NCBI GenBank assembly: GCA_963799245.1
Contig: CAWCWN010000003.1
Coordinates: 2,604,001 to 2,668,000, forward strand
Length of the DNA: 64,000 nt
Direction: 5' to 3'
Origin: CAWCWN01 sp963799245
GTDB taxonomy: Bacteria; Chloroflexota; Ktedonobacteria; Ktedonobacterales; Ktedonobacteraceae
The notes below the pieces were generated by a model. That model ran no database searches. It was not told the origin of the DNA and worked only from the letters and a program-made list of their open reading frames with translations. Made by a program: the position numbers and the translations under genes. How positions within the stretch are numbered: the stretch's first letter is position 1; every line of letters starts with the position of its first letter. Of this stretch, positions 51,927 to 61,491 are shown in pieces.

Positions 51927-54344
51927 ATGGCTTTATCAGTCCGAGATAACTTTTCGCTGACGACGCAGGAGTCGCAGGTGCCCATGGTGCGCAATGAAGT
52001 TGGCCAGCCCAGCTTCACCCTCACCATTGACGGCAAGACAATGCGGGCCTATGAGGGCCAGACGATCCTGAGCGTGGCGATTGATAATGGCATCAATGAT
52101 ATTCCAAATCTCTGTAATGACGAGAAGTTAGAGCCGACAGCGGCCTGTCGTATGTGCCTTGTACACATCGAAGGCGTGGAGCGGCCCCTGCCTTCCTGTA
52201 ATACACCCGCGGCTTCCGGGGATGGTGGTCACCACCAAGTCGGATGAGCTATTCCATATTCGACGCACCAACCTGGAGATGATGCTCTCTGACCACAATG
52301 CCTACTGTCAGCCACCATGCCAGGTTGATTGCCCAACACATATCGATATTCCCGGCTATCTGGAACTGATTGCCAAAGGTTCGATGAAGGAGGCGACCCG
52401 CCTGGTGAAGGAGGTGTTGCCCTTCCCCTACATCCTTGGCCTGACCTGCCCGAGCCCTGCCAGAAGGCCTGCCGTCGTGCTCTGGTTGAGGAAGAGATCG
52501 CCATCTGCCGCATGCACGGCCATGCCGCTGAGGCATGCCTGCTTGATCCGCCAGTACCCTTCGTTCAAGACCCGCCCACAGGCAAGAAGGTGGCCATTGT
52601 GGGGGCTGGACCCGCCGGACTTACCTGCGCGTACTACCTGGCACTCAAGGGCCACTACTGCAAGGTCTTCGAGATGCAGCCGCAGCCCGGTGGCATGCTG
52701 CGTTACGGCATCCCCGAGTACCGTTTGCAGAAGGACTATGATGGACCGGAAATCGATCATGTCTGGCAGCTGGGCGTGGACCTGCAGAGCAACGTCAAGC
52801 TCGGTCGTCGACTTCACCATCGATGACCTGTTTGCTCAAGGCTTCGATGCTGTTTACCTGGCCATTGGCTGTTGGACCAGTAATGCGATGAATGTGCCTG
52901 GCGAAGATGCCGAAGGCGTTGTGAACGCTATCTCCTATCTGGCGTGAAAAGGTGGAAGGCAAGCCTGTGCCTGTGAAGGAAGGAAATGAGGTGGTTGTGT
53001 TGGGTGGTGGATTTACCGCATTCGACTGTACCCGCACTTCTCTGCGTCTGGGTGCGAAGGTACATACCGATGCTATCGTCGTTCGCGCGTAAGAGATGGG
53101 TGCTACCTCGAAGAGGTTGAGGATGGCGAGGCGGAGGGCACCGAGCTGCATGTTCTATGTCAGTCAGACCGCGCATCGTGACGAGAATGGCAAGGTGAAG
53201 GCGTCGAATTCCATCAAAAACAAGCTTGGTGAGCCGGATGCCAGCGGTCGCCGTCGTCCGGTGCCTATTCCAGGCTCTGAGTTTGTCGTCAACGTGTGAT
53301 ACTAGTCATTCCCGCCATTGGTCAGAAGCGCTGACAAGGAGGTACTGCGACGAGAAGTCTGGTGTGAAGTGGACCAAGTGGCAGACCATCCAGACCGACC
53401 CGCACAACTATATGACAGATCGCTACGCCGTCTTTGCCGGGGGCGATGCTCAGATGGGTGCTAAAACCATCATCGAATGTGTTGCCCAGGGCAAATTGGG
53501 TGCCCGTTCGATCCATGCTTTCCTCAATGGCGAAGAAATGAAGGAGGTCGCCCGTCGCCTCGAACTGGAGGAGCGCAAGCCCGACCTCTTTGACATCGTG
53601 CCTTATAAACCTGTCGAGCCGAAGGTCAAGATGCCCATGCTGCCTTACGAGGAGCGTAAACGCAACTTCAAGCTGATCGAGATGGGCTACCTTGACGAGC
53701 AGGCAGAGCGTGAGTCAGCTCGTTGCTTGCAGTGTGCCTGCCCTGCTGCCGGTCAGTGCGACTTGCAGAAGTATAGCATCGAGCACGGCCTGTCGGATAA
53801 CCGTTTCCATGACGGCGAACCCAGCGACTACCATGACTATGAAGTGGACCTATCGCATAGCTTCATCCTGCGTGATCCCAACAAGTGCATCAACTGCACG
53901 CAGTGTGTGCGTGTCTGCCACGATGTGATCGGGCCAGACTGCTATGGTATGTTTGGTAAAGGCTTCGATACTATCGTTGCTACACCCTTCAATGTCAGCC
54001 TGCACGATACCGACTGTGTCTCTTGCGGCGCCTGCGTCCAGGTTTGTCCCACCGGTTCGCTGATGATGGCGGAGCGCTACCTGACACGCTATGCATTCGC
54101 GCTCGATCGCTGTATCTTCTGCGGTGACTGTGTTGAGGTCTGCCCCCATGGTGCCTTGGGTGAGACCCCAAACTTCGAGTTGTCTTTCTTCAATCGCTTT
54201 GGTTCAGATGTAACCTTGGAGAAGGACGATCTGGCGGTTGCGCCAAACTACCTGGTGCGCCAGCGCCTGCCACGCGGCAAGAAGGATCTGCCGGTGATGA
54301 GCCCACTGGTGCGTCCATTGCCCGCACGCGGTATTCGCGAGTAA
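51927..54344 (+). pseudogene. 2Fe-2S/GltD-like FAD oxidoreductase/4Fe-4S fusion protein, multiply frameshifted
   Basis: ATG 51927 follows GGAAGAGGG. Pieces in alternating frames add up to one ~800-residue protein: NuoG-type [2Fe-2S] domain (NLCNDEKLEPTAACRMCLVH), GltD-like helical cluster domain (NAYCQPPCQVDCPTHIDIPG; CQKACRRALVEEEIAICRMH), FAD domain (VAIVGAGPAGLTCAYYLA), NAD(P)H domain (VVVLGGGFTAFDCTRTSL; AVFAGGDAQMGAKTIIE) and two or more C-terminal cluster motifs (CINCTQCVRVC, CVSCGACVQVCPTG, CIFCGDCVEVCPHG). Clear single-base breaks: G run at 52218-52221 (+1), C run at 52449-52451 (-1), about 52806 (+1), 52941 (+1), and several between 53050 and 53370. The last 320 codons are intact. 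Cofactor motifs survive between breaks, so loss is recent or is sequencing error. Confidence 0.8.
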
Positions 54345-54370
54345 CAGCGGCGGAAGAGAGATAACGCGTG

Positions 54371-54421
54371 AGGATGGTCCGGGTGGTAACTTGGTTTGTA
54401 CCACCCGGACCATCCTTTTTT
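54371..54421 (+). terminator. Intrinsic terminator of the NuoB-like operon
   Basis: A perfect 18-bp stem, AGGATGGTCCGGGTGGTA at 54371-54388 with 54399-54416, runs into TTTTTT. It starts 27 bp after the flavoprotein stop and closes the operon. Confidence 0.9.
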
Positions 54422-54482
54422 GCGCACGTGGCACTCTTCCTGTGGAATAGGCGTGATAAAATACAGCAGAAAAGGAAGATAC

Positions 54483-55860
54483 ATGGCAAGGCAGCGTGTT
54501 GCGATTTCCTAAAGGATTTCTATGGGGAACAGCTTCTTCAGCGTATCAATGTGAGGGGGGCAACACAAACAACCAGTGGTATCGCTGGGAGCAGCAGGGG
54601 CATATTCTCACGGGCGAACGTGTGGCGATGCAAGTAACTGGTGGAAGGCAGCGGAAGCCGACTTTGACCGGGCTGAGCAGATGGAGAACAATGCTCTGCG
54701 GCTCAGCCTGGAGTGGGGTCGTATTGAGCCTGCAGAAGGATGGTGGGATAGCGCCGCCATGGATCGTTACCGCGCCATGCTCATAGGCTTGCGCCGGCGT
54801 GGCATAAAGCCCATCGTAACGCTGCATCATTTCACCGATCCACTCTGGTTTGCAGAGCGCGGGGGCTTTACGCGCGAGGCCAATATTCATTTCTTTGTTC
54901 GCTACGTCGCCCACGTGGTGCAAGCATTGCGTGATCTGTGTGATTTCTGGCTAACGATCAATGAGCCAAACATCTACGCTATCCTGGGGTATCAACTCGG
55001 CGCATACCCTCCTGGTGAAAGCGACTTCCTGCTCTGCATGCAGGTCTTGCGTAACATGGTGCAGGCGCATGTCGAAGCATTTTATGCCATCTGCGGCCTC
55101 CAGCCACAGGCGCAGATTGGCTACAGCCTGCACTATCGTCTCTTCGACTCCGCCAACACCAATTCTTTGCTCGATCGCAGCGTTGCAGGCTTGCAGGACA
55201 CATTGTTCAACTGGGCAACTCTGCAAGCCGCTGAGACGGGGCATTTCACATTTCCCTTTAATGTGCTCCTCGCCCCAATTGCGCGCGCCTCCGGTGCGCG
55301 CGATTTTCACGGCGTCAACTACTATACCCGTGAAATGGTTCGCTTCGATCAGACCGTAGCTGTGGACTTCTTTGGCCGTCGCTTTACACGCCCCGGCGCA
55401 ATTCTCAATGATCCAGGCAAGGAAAGTTTCTTCGGTGAAATCTATCCAGAGGGTCTGTATCGTGTGTTAAAGGCCGTATATCAGCGGACGCGCGGCAATA
55501 AGCCGCTCTATGTCACTGAAAATGGCTTTTCCGATGCGCTAGATGATCGCCGCCCACGAGCCATCCTCGAACATCTCGCGATGATCCACCGTGCAATCGG
55601 TGAAGGCATCCCGTACGTGGCTATATATATTGGACCCTGGTTGACAATTTCGAATGGAATGAAGGTTGGGGGGTGCGCTTCGGCCTGATAGAAGTTGACC
55701 CGGTGACTCAGCAGCGCATCCCGCGCCGAGCGCGAGCATGTTTGGCGAAATCTGCCGTGCCAACGGCATCACCGAAGCGATCGTCGAACGCTATGCACCG
55801 GAGGCGCTGGAGACGATCTTTGGCAGGAGCGATCTCTTGCGGGGCCAGATCCCCGTGTAA
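54483..55860 (+). pseudogene. Family 1 glycoside hydrolase (beta-glucosidase-like), frameshifted
   Basis: AAAAGGAAG precedes ATG 54483, but the family start LRFPKGFLWGTASSAYQ is in the next frame (from GTG 54496), implying a shift right at the start. A second break lies near 54620, where GERV passes to CGDASNWWKAAEADFDRAEQ. The long middle frame (to about 55640) carries both catalytic glutamates: acid/base in WLTINEPN and nucleophile in YVTENG. Breaks near 55640 and 55735 separate VDNFEWNEGWGVRFGL and the C-terminus ending at TAA 55858-55860. At least four shifts in 1.4 kb, with motifs preserved. It would hydrolyse beta-glucosides in the cytoplasm. Confidence 0.8.
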
Positions 55861-55918
55861 AACTCATAGTTGTTTCTAAACGCAAGGAAATATAAAGCGC
55901 TGCCCAGCGAATGTTGGG

Positions 55919-55977
55919 CCCCCATGTCATACGGCTGCGCTCACCCCGGCATTGCGCGCAACCGTATGACATGGGGG
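55919..55977. terminator. Long stem-loop, probable terminator
   Basis: CCCCCATGTCATACGG at 55919-55934 is exactly complementary to 55962-55977, and an inner TGCGC/GCGCA pair (55936-55940/55956-55960) extends it. AGCCTTTTGC follows. It lies 58 bp after the glucosidase stop. The rest of the 228-bp spacer to 56088 shows nothing else. Confidence 0.65.
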
Positions 55978-56088
55978 AGCCTTTTGCTGCTTGTCATGCG
56001 CCTTGATAACATGCTACACTCTTAATGACAGAGAATGTAGCACAGTTTTGAGTTATGTTCTTATAAATAAGTCGTGCGAGGCGAACTC

Positions 56089-57091
56089 ATGAGTAAGACA
56101 AGTTTAATCTCTGAAATGTTCAAGTTCCATTTTGGCAGCAAGGTGGTGTACGCCGACGGTGAAGAGGGGCATCTGGTGGATGTCATTTGTGAGCCCGAGA
56201 CCCGTCGCCTGAGCTCCATAGGGGTGAGGCGGGGTCGTATATTTGGCAAGACCGTCCATTTTCCTTTTGATAACGTGACGAGTGCTACGAGTGAGGGCGT
56301 GCGGCTCTCTATCAAGCGTGCGGATGAAGCCATGACGGCCCTGACAGACGTCCAGGGGGCCCTCTTTGATGCCAGGACCGTCGTGGAGAATATTGGCTCC
56401 GCTGCCAGGGGGACCCTGATGGTGATAGCGGTGCATCCGGAAAACGGCGAGCTGGCCTATATTGTCGCGCATCACCTGCGTGCGGGGCAGGACGTCTTGC
56501 TGCCGCGGAAGTTTGTCAGCGCGCTCTCAGCCGATCGCATAACGGTTGACGTGCCGGAAGCGGCCATTGAAGGACCTGCCGCCTTACAGGACGGATAGCG
56601 CACTTCAGGAGGAAGTGGAGGCGAGGCTGTATGACTTCACTCCCCTGCACGTTGACCTGCCCGCCATAAGGCGACGCGTGCTTGATAGCGTCCTGTACCT
56701 GGACGGGAATATCTCCAGCTCGCTGCGCAGCGATATCGTCACCGACCAGGCGGCGGGTGTGCCAGGGTTGATGGAGATAAACAATAACCTTGTCGGTGAC
56801 GATACGCTCGCGGCCGACCTGGCAATGGCCCTGGGACGTGACCCTCGCACCCGTGATCTGCCCATAGGCGTTTATCCACGCCTGGGTGTGGTGCGGCTGA
56901 GCGGCGCCGTGCATAATAGCCAGCAGAAAAGCGCGGCGAGCGAGATCATCAGGAATTTTCCCGGGGTACGTTCGGTCGACAATACTCTCGTGGTTGATCC
57001 CAAGATTGACCTTCTGAACGTCATGGCTTCGTCAGAAGGGGCCGAAGCTGAGGATATCGTGCCTGGTAAGTACATCCGCCACACGAAATAG
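56089..57091 (+). pseudogene. PRC-barrel plus BON domain protein, split by one frameshift
   Basis: ATG 56089 (MSKTSLISEMFKFHFGSKVV) opens a PRC-barrel-like domain (about 10-90) followed by a second barrel-like block (AARGTLMVIAVHPENGELAY) up to VPEAAIEG. The frame then stops at 56598. In the next frame the protein continues as DLPPYRTDSALQEEVEARLY and two BON-like repeats (IRRRVLDSVLYLDGNI; VVRLSGAVHNSQQKSAASEI). Removing one G at 56572-56573 joins them as IEDLPPYRTD, about 333 residues in all. BON domains are thought to bind membranes or ligands; PRC barrels appear in RNA or photosynthetic proteins. Cellular role unknown. Confidence 0.65.
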
Positions 57092-57282
57092 GTCACCAGA
57101 TTGCTCAATCCGGCGGGGCCGGCCCCGCCGCTGTGAAACTTGAGCGCTGGGCTATGTGTTCTATTTTGTGCCATGAGCCACAGCGCCCGTCCAAATTCGC
57201 CGACGGCCAGGGGAGTGCCCAGCGCCGCTCCCAGGAGAAAGAGCCAGATGATGGGCACTCCCCTGCGCGCATACATAGTCAC
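56872..57282 (-). CDS. Possible small membrane protein (uncertain)
   Basis: A minus-strand frame begins at GTG 57282 with GGAAGGA about eight bases upstream, 27 bp after the radical SAM gene stop. The first ~45 residues look like a real membrane protein (VPIIWLFLLGAALGTPLAV, then GEFGRALWLMAQNR). The rest is antisense to the PRC-BON gene and looks non-coding, so the true 3' end may be near 57095, hidden by another indel. Confidence 0.3.
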   Translation of the reverse strand: MTMYARRGVPIIWLFLLGAALGTPLAVGEFGRALWLMAQNRTHSPALKFHSGGAGPAGLSNLVTYFVWRMYLPGTISSASAPSDEAMTFRRSILGSTTRVLSTERTPGKFLMISLAALFCWLLCTAPLSRTTPRRG

Positions 57283-57309
57283 TCGTCGTATCCTTCCACT
57301 TTCGTGCTG

Positions 57310-58169
57310 CTACCCATCACGGGGGGCTATCCCGCAGAACCCCGCGCTGCTCCAGGCGACGTCAAGCCCGTGGCCGGCGGCTTCTTCCCGCAGATAGTTA
57401 TAGAGCTGGTGCGCGTGTGAGGTCTCACTCCAGCGTGGCTCAGCCTGCGCGAACTTGCTGCGCGCAGTGCGCTGGCCGCCAGAGCCATCGCCAGCGGTGA
57501 CCGTGTCGATGACCAGGCGCCGGGCGCCGCTCCGCAATAAGCGCTGGCCAAAGGCTGCTGCATCCGTATAAGGCAGGCAGGGGCTGACAGTTACCTGGGT
57601 ATGTACTTCGCCGGCGCTTTGCACCAGCGCCCAGCGTTTCTCAAGCGCAGGCCCACCTTTCAGTTGCTTAAGGTACTCTGGCTATCGGTCTCGATGGTCA
57701 CCGATAGCCAGGCGTAAGGGATGCGTTGCAGCAGGGAGAGATCTCGCGCGGCGAGTGGAGAGCGCGTCTGAATGACCAGCAGATCCAGGTCCTGGTATTG
57801 CGTAAAGACCTCGAGGCAGCGCCGTGTGACCTGGTATCGGCCTTCAAGCGGCTGGTAAGGATCGGTGGTGCTGCTCATAAAGATGCGCAGGCGCCGGCGA
57901 GCCTGTGGCCGCATGCTACCCAGCGCCTGCGCCAGGAGCTCGGCGGCATTGGTTTTCACCTCCACGGCCTGGCCCCAGGCGGAGGGGCGGGCCCGCAATT
58001 GCCAGTTGGGCAGGAACTGCGCATAGCAATACAGGCCGCAGGTTGTTTGCCCGAAGCCACATCCCACATACGCCGAGAGGGTATGTGTAAAGGGATATGG
58101 CCTGGAGGCAAGAAAACCCTGGCGCTGAGGGGTTAAAATGCTTGCGGCCTCTTTCTGCAGGATCTGCAT
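57310..58169 (-). pseudogene. Radical SAM protein (spore photoproduct lyase-like), split by one frameshift
   Basis: Start ATG at 58167-58169. The cluster region reads YVGCGFGQTTCGLYCYAQ, with cysteines spaced C-x6-C-x3-C rather than the usual C-x3-C-x2-C. RIFMSSTTDPYQPLE and VIQTRSPLAARDLSLL follow, as in the SPL-like radical SAM family. The frame ends at 57660 after DSQSTLSN, but the next frame continues LKQLKGGPALEKRWAL and runs to 57310 (SAGFCGIAPRDG). Adding one base at the GG pair 57672-57673 restores a 286-residue protein. Function unknown. Confidence 0.7.
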
Positions 58170-58205
58170 GTTTTTTGAGCGTCTCTCCCTTCCTCGATCC
58201 GACCG

Positions 58206-58706
58206 CTATGGCGTACAGAGCTTATTCAAGTAGCGCAGCGACTCCAGGAGCTCCTCAAAGCCAGGTAAATCTGCTTCATGTTCGGCCGTCCATTGTTGGT
58301 AGAGCGCATTGTAGCGGTCGGCAAGCACGATGCTGGGTCGGAGTTCCCTGGAGGAGGCGTCCCATTGCGTATATTTTGCTATGACCTCGCCCCGGGGGTC
58401 CGCCAGGAGTGGGTAGGGGAGGGCCAGTTCCTCCTGCAGCTGTAAATTGGCGATGACCGTGGCCGGCGTAATGGCCAGGAGCGCGCAGGATTCCTCGCGC
58501 AAGGCTTTGCACTCGTGAGCAAAGGCTTTGAGCAGGCCACGAGTCTCGCTGCTCGTCGTGTTACGTGTAAAGAGCAGTATAAGATGCTCGCGCTGCTTAT
58601 AGGTCCAGGGGCTGTGAGGCATGCTGTCGGCACCTGGCAGGGTGAAGGCCGGGATGATGGTTCCTATCTCAAGGTGGCCCTGGGCTGTGATATGAGTATC
58701 TGACAT
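58206..58706 (-). CDS. Peroxiredoxin-like (AhpC/TSA fold) protein lacking the peroxidatic cysteine
   Basis: 166 residues from ATG at 58704-58706 (MSDTHITAQGHLEIG); a GTG 15 bases upstream is less likely. The fold pattern is that of AhpC/TSA proteins: IIPAFTLPGADS, ILLFTRNTTSSETRGLLKAF, LAITPATVIANLQLQEELAL, YPLLADPRGEVIAKY, and RPSIVLADRY. The position of the peroxidatic Cys (usually TxxC) is Thr/Ser (RNTTSSET). Remaining Cys residues are elsewhere (HECKAL, EESCALL). It may be a redox-inactive relative or use another Cys. Confidence 0.7.
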   Translation of the reverse strand: MSDTHITAQGHLEIGTIIPAFTLPGADSMPHSPWTYKQREHLILLFTRNTTSSETRGLLKAFAHECKALREESCALLAITPATVIANLQLQEELALPYPLLADPRGEVIAKYTQWDASSRELRPSIVLADRYNALYQQWTAEHEADLPGFEELLESLRYLNKLCTP

Positions 58707-58810
58707 AGTTTGGTTCCTCACAGGCTGCTAATACTAATGGAGCGTCACTTGGCTGCTAAAATTGTACACCATGGCGGCGAAAATTTCCTGCTGCCTTTCT
58801 ACAACAACTG

Positions 58811-58942
58811 CTCTGCTTCCCCACGGTACCCGCCGATAAGTGCCGTGTGCGTACGATTGTTACGGCGATACACACGCGCGAGGAACTCTCGCGGGCCCTG
58901 AGCATCTTTGAGCAGGTGGGTCGAGAGCTGCGCATCATTTAA
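58811..58942 (+). pseudogene. C-terminal relic of a KBL/AONS-type alpha-oxoamine synthase
   Basis: A 43-codon stretch, CFPTVPADKCRVRTIVTAIH then TREELSRALSIFEQVGREL, matches the very end of glycine C-acetyltransferase/8-amino-7-oxononanoate synthase proteins. Nothing upstream (58722-58810) continues it, and no start is present. Its TAA overlaps the HAD gene stop. A dead remnant. Confidence 0.6.
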
Positions 58943-59738
58943 GCGCCGGCAGGATAACATCTTCGATCAGCGCGGCGACGCCCTCTTCACTGTTGCTGCC
59001 TGTGACATAATCCGCCTCCGTCTTTACCTCCTGGTGGGCGTTGCCCATGGCGACGCCCAGCCCGGCGAAACGTAGCATGCCAAGGTCGTTGTGATTATCG
59101 CCAACCGCCACCACTTCGTCGGGTCGGATGCCTAGATCGGCGGCAATGATTTTCAGCGCATGCCCCTTGGAGACAGCGGGGTGCAGAAACTCCAGCAGGT
59201 CGAAGGAGGACTGGGTGACATAGAGCCTGCCCGCAAAGAGGTCCTCAAACTCGCGCCTTCTGGCGCGCAGCATCTCTGCCGCGCCGATGCCGGCAATTTT
59301 TATGCAGCGCCGGGGATACAGGCTCGCCACGTCCTCGACCTCAATTGCCGGGGGGACCGGCGGACGGTACCAGCTGCTGGCACGCGGCGTACCTTTATCG
59401 ACATACACCCGTTCGTGCGTATGGTAGGCGCGATGGAAGCCCGATGCGCGCAGGCGGGCGAGGGCCGGCAGAATGAGCTCAGCCGGTATGAGCTGCTCGT
59501 GCAAGATCACATCTCTTACCAGGTCGATCACCAGCGCACCATTTTCAATGATCTGGGGCGCCGCCAGGGGGAGACCTGCGGCAACTGCGCGCAGGACCTG
59601 CGCTGTCTGGCCGGTCGCAATAATGAGTTTCATCCCCGCCTGCGAAACTTGACATAACAATTCAAATGTGCGAGGTGTAATCTGTTTTTGTGGTGTGAGC
59701 AGGGTGCCATCGAGATCCAGGGCGAGTAAGCGGTACAT
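58935..59738 (-). CDS. HAD-superfamily Cof-type phosphatase
   Basis: 267 residues. HAD motifs: I, ALDLDGTLL (nucleophile Asp); II, IIATGQT; III, Lys in SKGHALKIIA; IV, AVGDNHNDLGML. The C2-type cap between motifs II and III marks the IIB (Cof) subclass, which dephosphorylates sugar phosphates, nucleotides or cofactors. Start ATG at 59736-59738; the substrate is not predictable. Confidence 0.93.
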   Translation of the reverse strand: MYRLLALDLDGTLLTPQKQITPRTFELLCQVSQAGMKLIIATGQTAQVLRAVAAGLPLAAPQIIENGALVIDLVRDVILHEQLIPAELILPALARLRASGFHRAYHTHERVYVDKGTPRASSWYRPPVPPAIEVEDVASLYPRRCIKIAGIGAAEMLRARRREFEDLFAGRLYVTQSSFDLLEFLHPAVSKGHALKIIAADLGIRPDEVVAVGDNHNDLGMLRFAGLGVAMGNAHQEVKTEADYVTGSNSEEGVAALIEDVILPALK

Positions 59739-60000
59739 GAATAAAAACTCCTGATAAGCCGGTCGGCAACTCGGATGTCACTCAATTATAGTGCAGCGCA
59801 CGCATGCATGGGGAGGGTGGGGCCAGAAAGTTAGTTGCATGTGAGCATATATCGCTTCACCTGACTCTCGCAAGCCCCTGAGGGCGGGCCTCCCTTGCTA
59901 AATGGAGCGGTAGCCAATATACTACACTTAAAACCCATAGGCATTCAGAAACACCGTTCGCGCGGCGGAGAGGGAGTCTGCAGCAGCGCAAGCTAAATAT
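59739..60000. other. Intergenic region between the HAD and Mrp-type genes
   Basis: 262 bp without a gene. It must carry divergent promoters; the only candidate seen is the AT-rich TATACTACAC near 59917. Nothing else is recognised. Confidence 0.35.
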
Positions 60001-60975
60001 GTGTTGAGATCTCAAGTATGTTTTGAAAACGTGCGGAGCAAAGCATTGCAGGGACGGAAAAAACGTGCTCGCCTGGCCAGTATCAAAAGCTTACTGGTCG
60101 TGGGCAGCGGAAAAGGTGGCGTAGGCAAATCAACGGTAAGTGTCAATCTGGCTGTGGCCCTGGCCAGGCGGGGGGCCGCGGTGGGGCTGCTGGACGCGGA
60201 CGCCTACGGCCCGAGCATCCCTATGATGCTGGGCGTGCGCAAGCGTAAAACCGGGCAGGGAGCGGAATTATTTCTTCCCCTGGCTCAGGCGGGGGGAGTT
60301 GCGCCCGAGCGCATGCTCAAGCCACTCTCGCGCTACGGCATCAGTATCATGTCCGTTGGCTTCTTTATTGGCGAGGAACAGGCGGTTGCCCCGATTCCCG
60401 ATGTGCTGGGCATGCTCATTCGCCAGCTTCTCTATATAGTGAACTGGGGTGACCTGGACTACCTGGTCGTTGATCTGCCCCCCGGGAACGGCGAGCCACA
60501 GGCCACGCTGTGTCGCGAGCTGCAGATTGATGGCGCTATCCTGGTCACGACTCCCCAGGACATCGCGCGTATCGATACTGCCAAGGCCCTGGCGATGTTT
60601 GAGGGCGTTGATGTGCCAGTACTGGGGGTCGTGCGCAATATGGACGGCTTTGTATGCCCTCACTGTGGCGAGCAGGTGCAGGTATTTCCCCGCAGTCAGG
60701 AGGTGCGTGAGCTGCTTGATGATTTGCCGCTGCTGGGAAGTATTCCACTTGATCCATCAACGGCTGTAAGCGGCGATACGGGTCAACCCGTCGTGGTGAG
60801 TAGGGCCGGGTCGGGGGTAGCTCTGGCATTCCTGGATATGGCCGCGCAGGTGGCAGTACTGCTGGAGACCCGGAGAGTAGTGGCTAACAAGCAGGGACCG
60901 CGATCTCAGGCAGCGCAGCCCTCGCTGGATGATAGCATGAAGGGAGAAAGCGTCAGCGATGAAAGAGAGGATTAA
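60001..60975 (+). CDS. Mrp/NBP35-type iron-sulfur carrier P-loop ATPase
   Basis: The frame from GTG 60001 gives 324 residues, but only TTG 60046 (GGAG seven bases before it) has a good ribosome site, which would give 309 residues. Walker A with the deviant Lys is GSGKGGVGKSTVSVNLA; switch regions are LLDADAYGPSIPMMLG and VVDLPPGNGEPQATLC. A CxxC pair sits in VCPHCGEQVQVF. These are the hallmarks of Mrp/ApbC proteins that carry or insert Fe-S clusters. The N-terminal DUF59 domain common in bacterial Mrp is absent. The last 17 bp overlap the Nudix gene. Confidence 0.9.
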   Translation: MLRSQVCFENVRSKALQGRKKRARLASIKSLLVVGSGKGGVGKSTVSVNLAVALARRGAAVGLLDADAYGPSIPMMLGVRKRKTGQGAELFLPLAQAGGVAPERMLKPLSRYGISIMSVGFFIGEEQAVAPIPDVLGMLIRQLLYIVNWGDLDYLVVDLPPGNGEPQATLCRELQIDGAILVTTPQDIARIDTAKALAMFEGVDVPVLGVVRNMDGFVCPHCGEQVQVFPRSQEVRELLDDLPLLGSIPLDPSTAVSGDTGQPVVVSRAGSGVALAFLDMAAQVAVLLETRRVVANKQGPRSQAAQPSLDDSMKGESVSDERED

Positions 60976-61423
60976 AGGCCTGCTGGCCGGACTTATATTT
61001 CGCCTCATTGCTCTTTTCACGCTCGGCCAGATCTCGCCAATCCTCAGCGCCTGCGCCATTACTGAGCAAGATGGCAAGATCTTGCTTATCGACCGCTCGG
61101 ATGGCCTGGGATTCACCATCCCTGGTGGGATTGTGCGCTACAGGGAGACGGTTGAACAGTGTGTGCTGCGTGAGGTACGTGAGGAGACGGGCTACGTCAT
61201 AGTCATTCAAAGTCTTGTGGGCGTGTACTCAAGCCTGCGGCGCGACCCGCGTTTGCGCGCGGTCTCGATTGCCTACAAAGGATCGATTGTCAGCGGGTCG
61301 GTACAGAGCTCGGGTGAGGGTAAGCCCTGCTGGCGTAAGCCGGAGGAAGTGTATGGTAAACTCGCTTTTGACTGCGAAGACATGCTGCATGACTACTTCA
61401 GTGGCAGACAGTCCCTCTCCTAA
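60959..61423 (+). CDS. Nudix hydrolase
   Basis: 154 residues from ATG 60959, inside the end of the Mrp-type gene, which implies coupled translation. The Nudix box is GGIVRYRETVEQCVLREVREETGY (Gx5Ex7REVxEETG). The N-terminus has a hydrophobic helix (about 8-30, AGLIFRLIALFTLGQISPIL), unusual for a soluble Nudix enzyme and possibly a membrane-associated segment. Substrate unknown (a nucleoside diphosphate derivative). Confidence 0.92.
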   Translation: MKERIKGLLAGLIFRLIALFTLGQISPILSACAITEQDGKILLIDRSDGLGFTIPGGIVRYRETVEQCVLREVREETGYVIVIQSLVGVYSSLRRDPRLRAVSIAYKGSIVSGSVQSSGEGKPCWRKPEEVYGKLAFDCEDMLHDYFSGRQSLS

Positions 61424-61491
61424 TAAATGGCATCTTTCCAGGTATGATATAGTGAGACTGAGATTGTACATTTCTGATGAGGAGGCCAATG

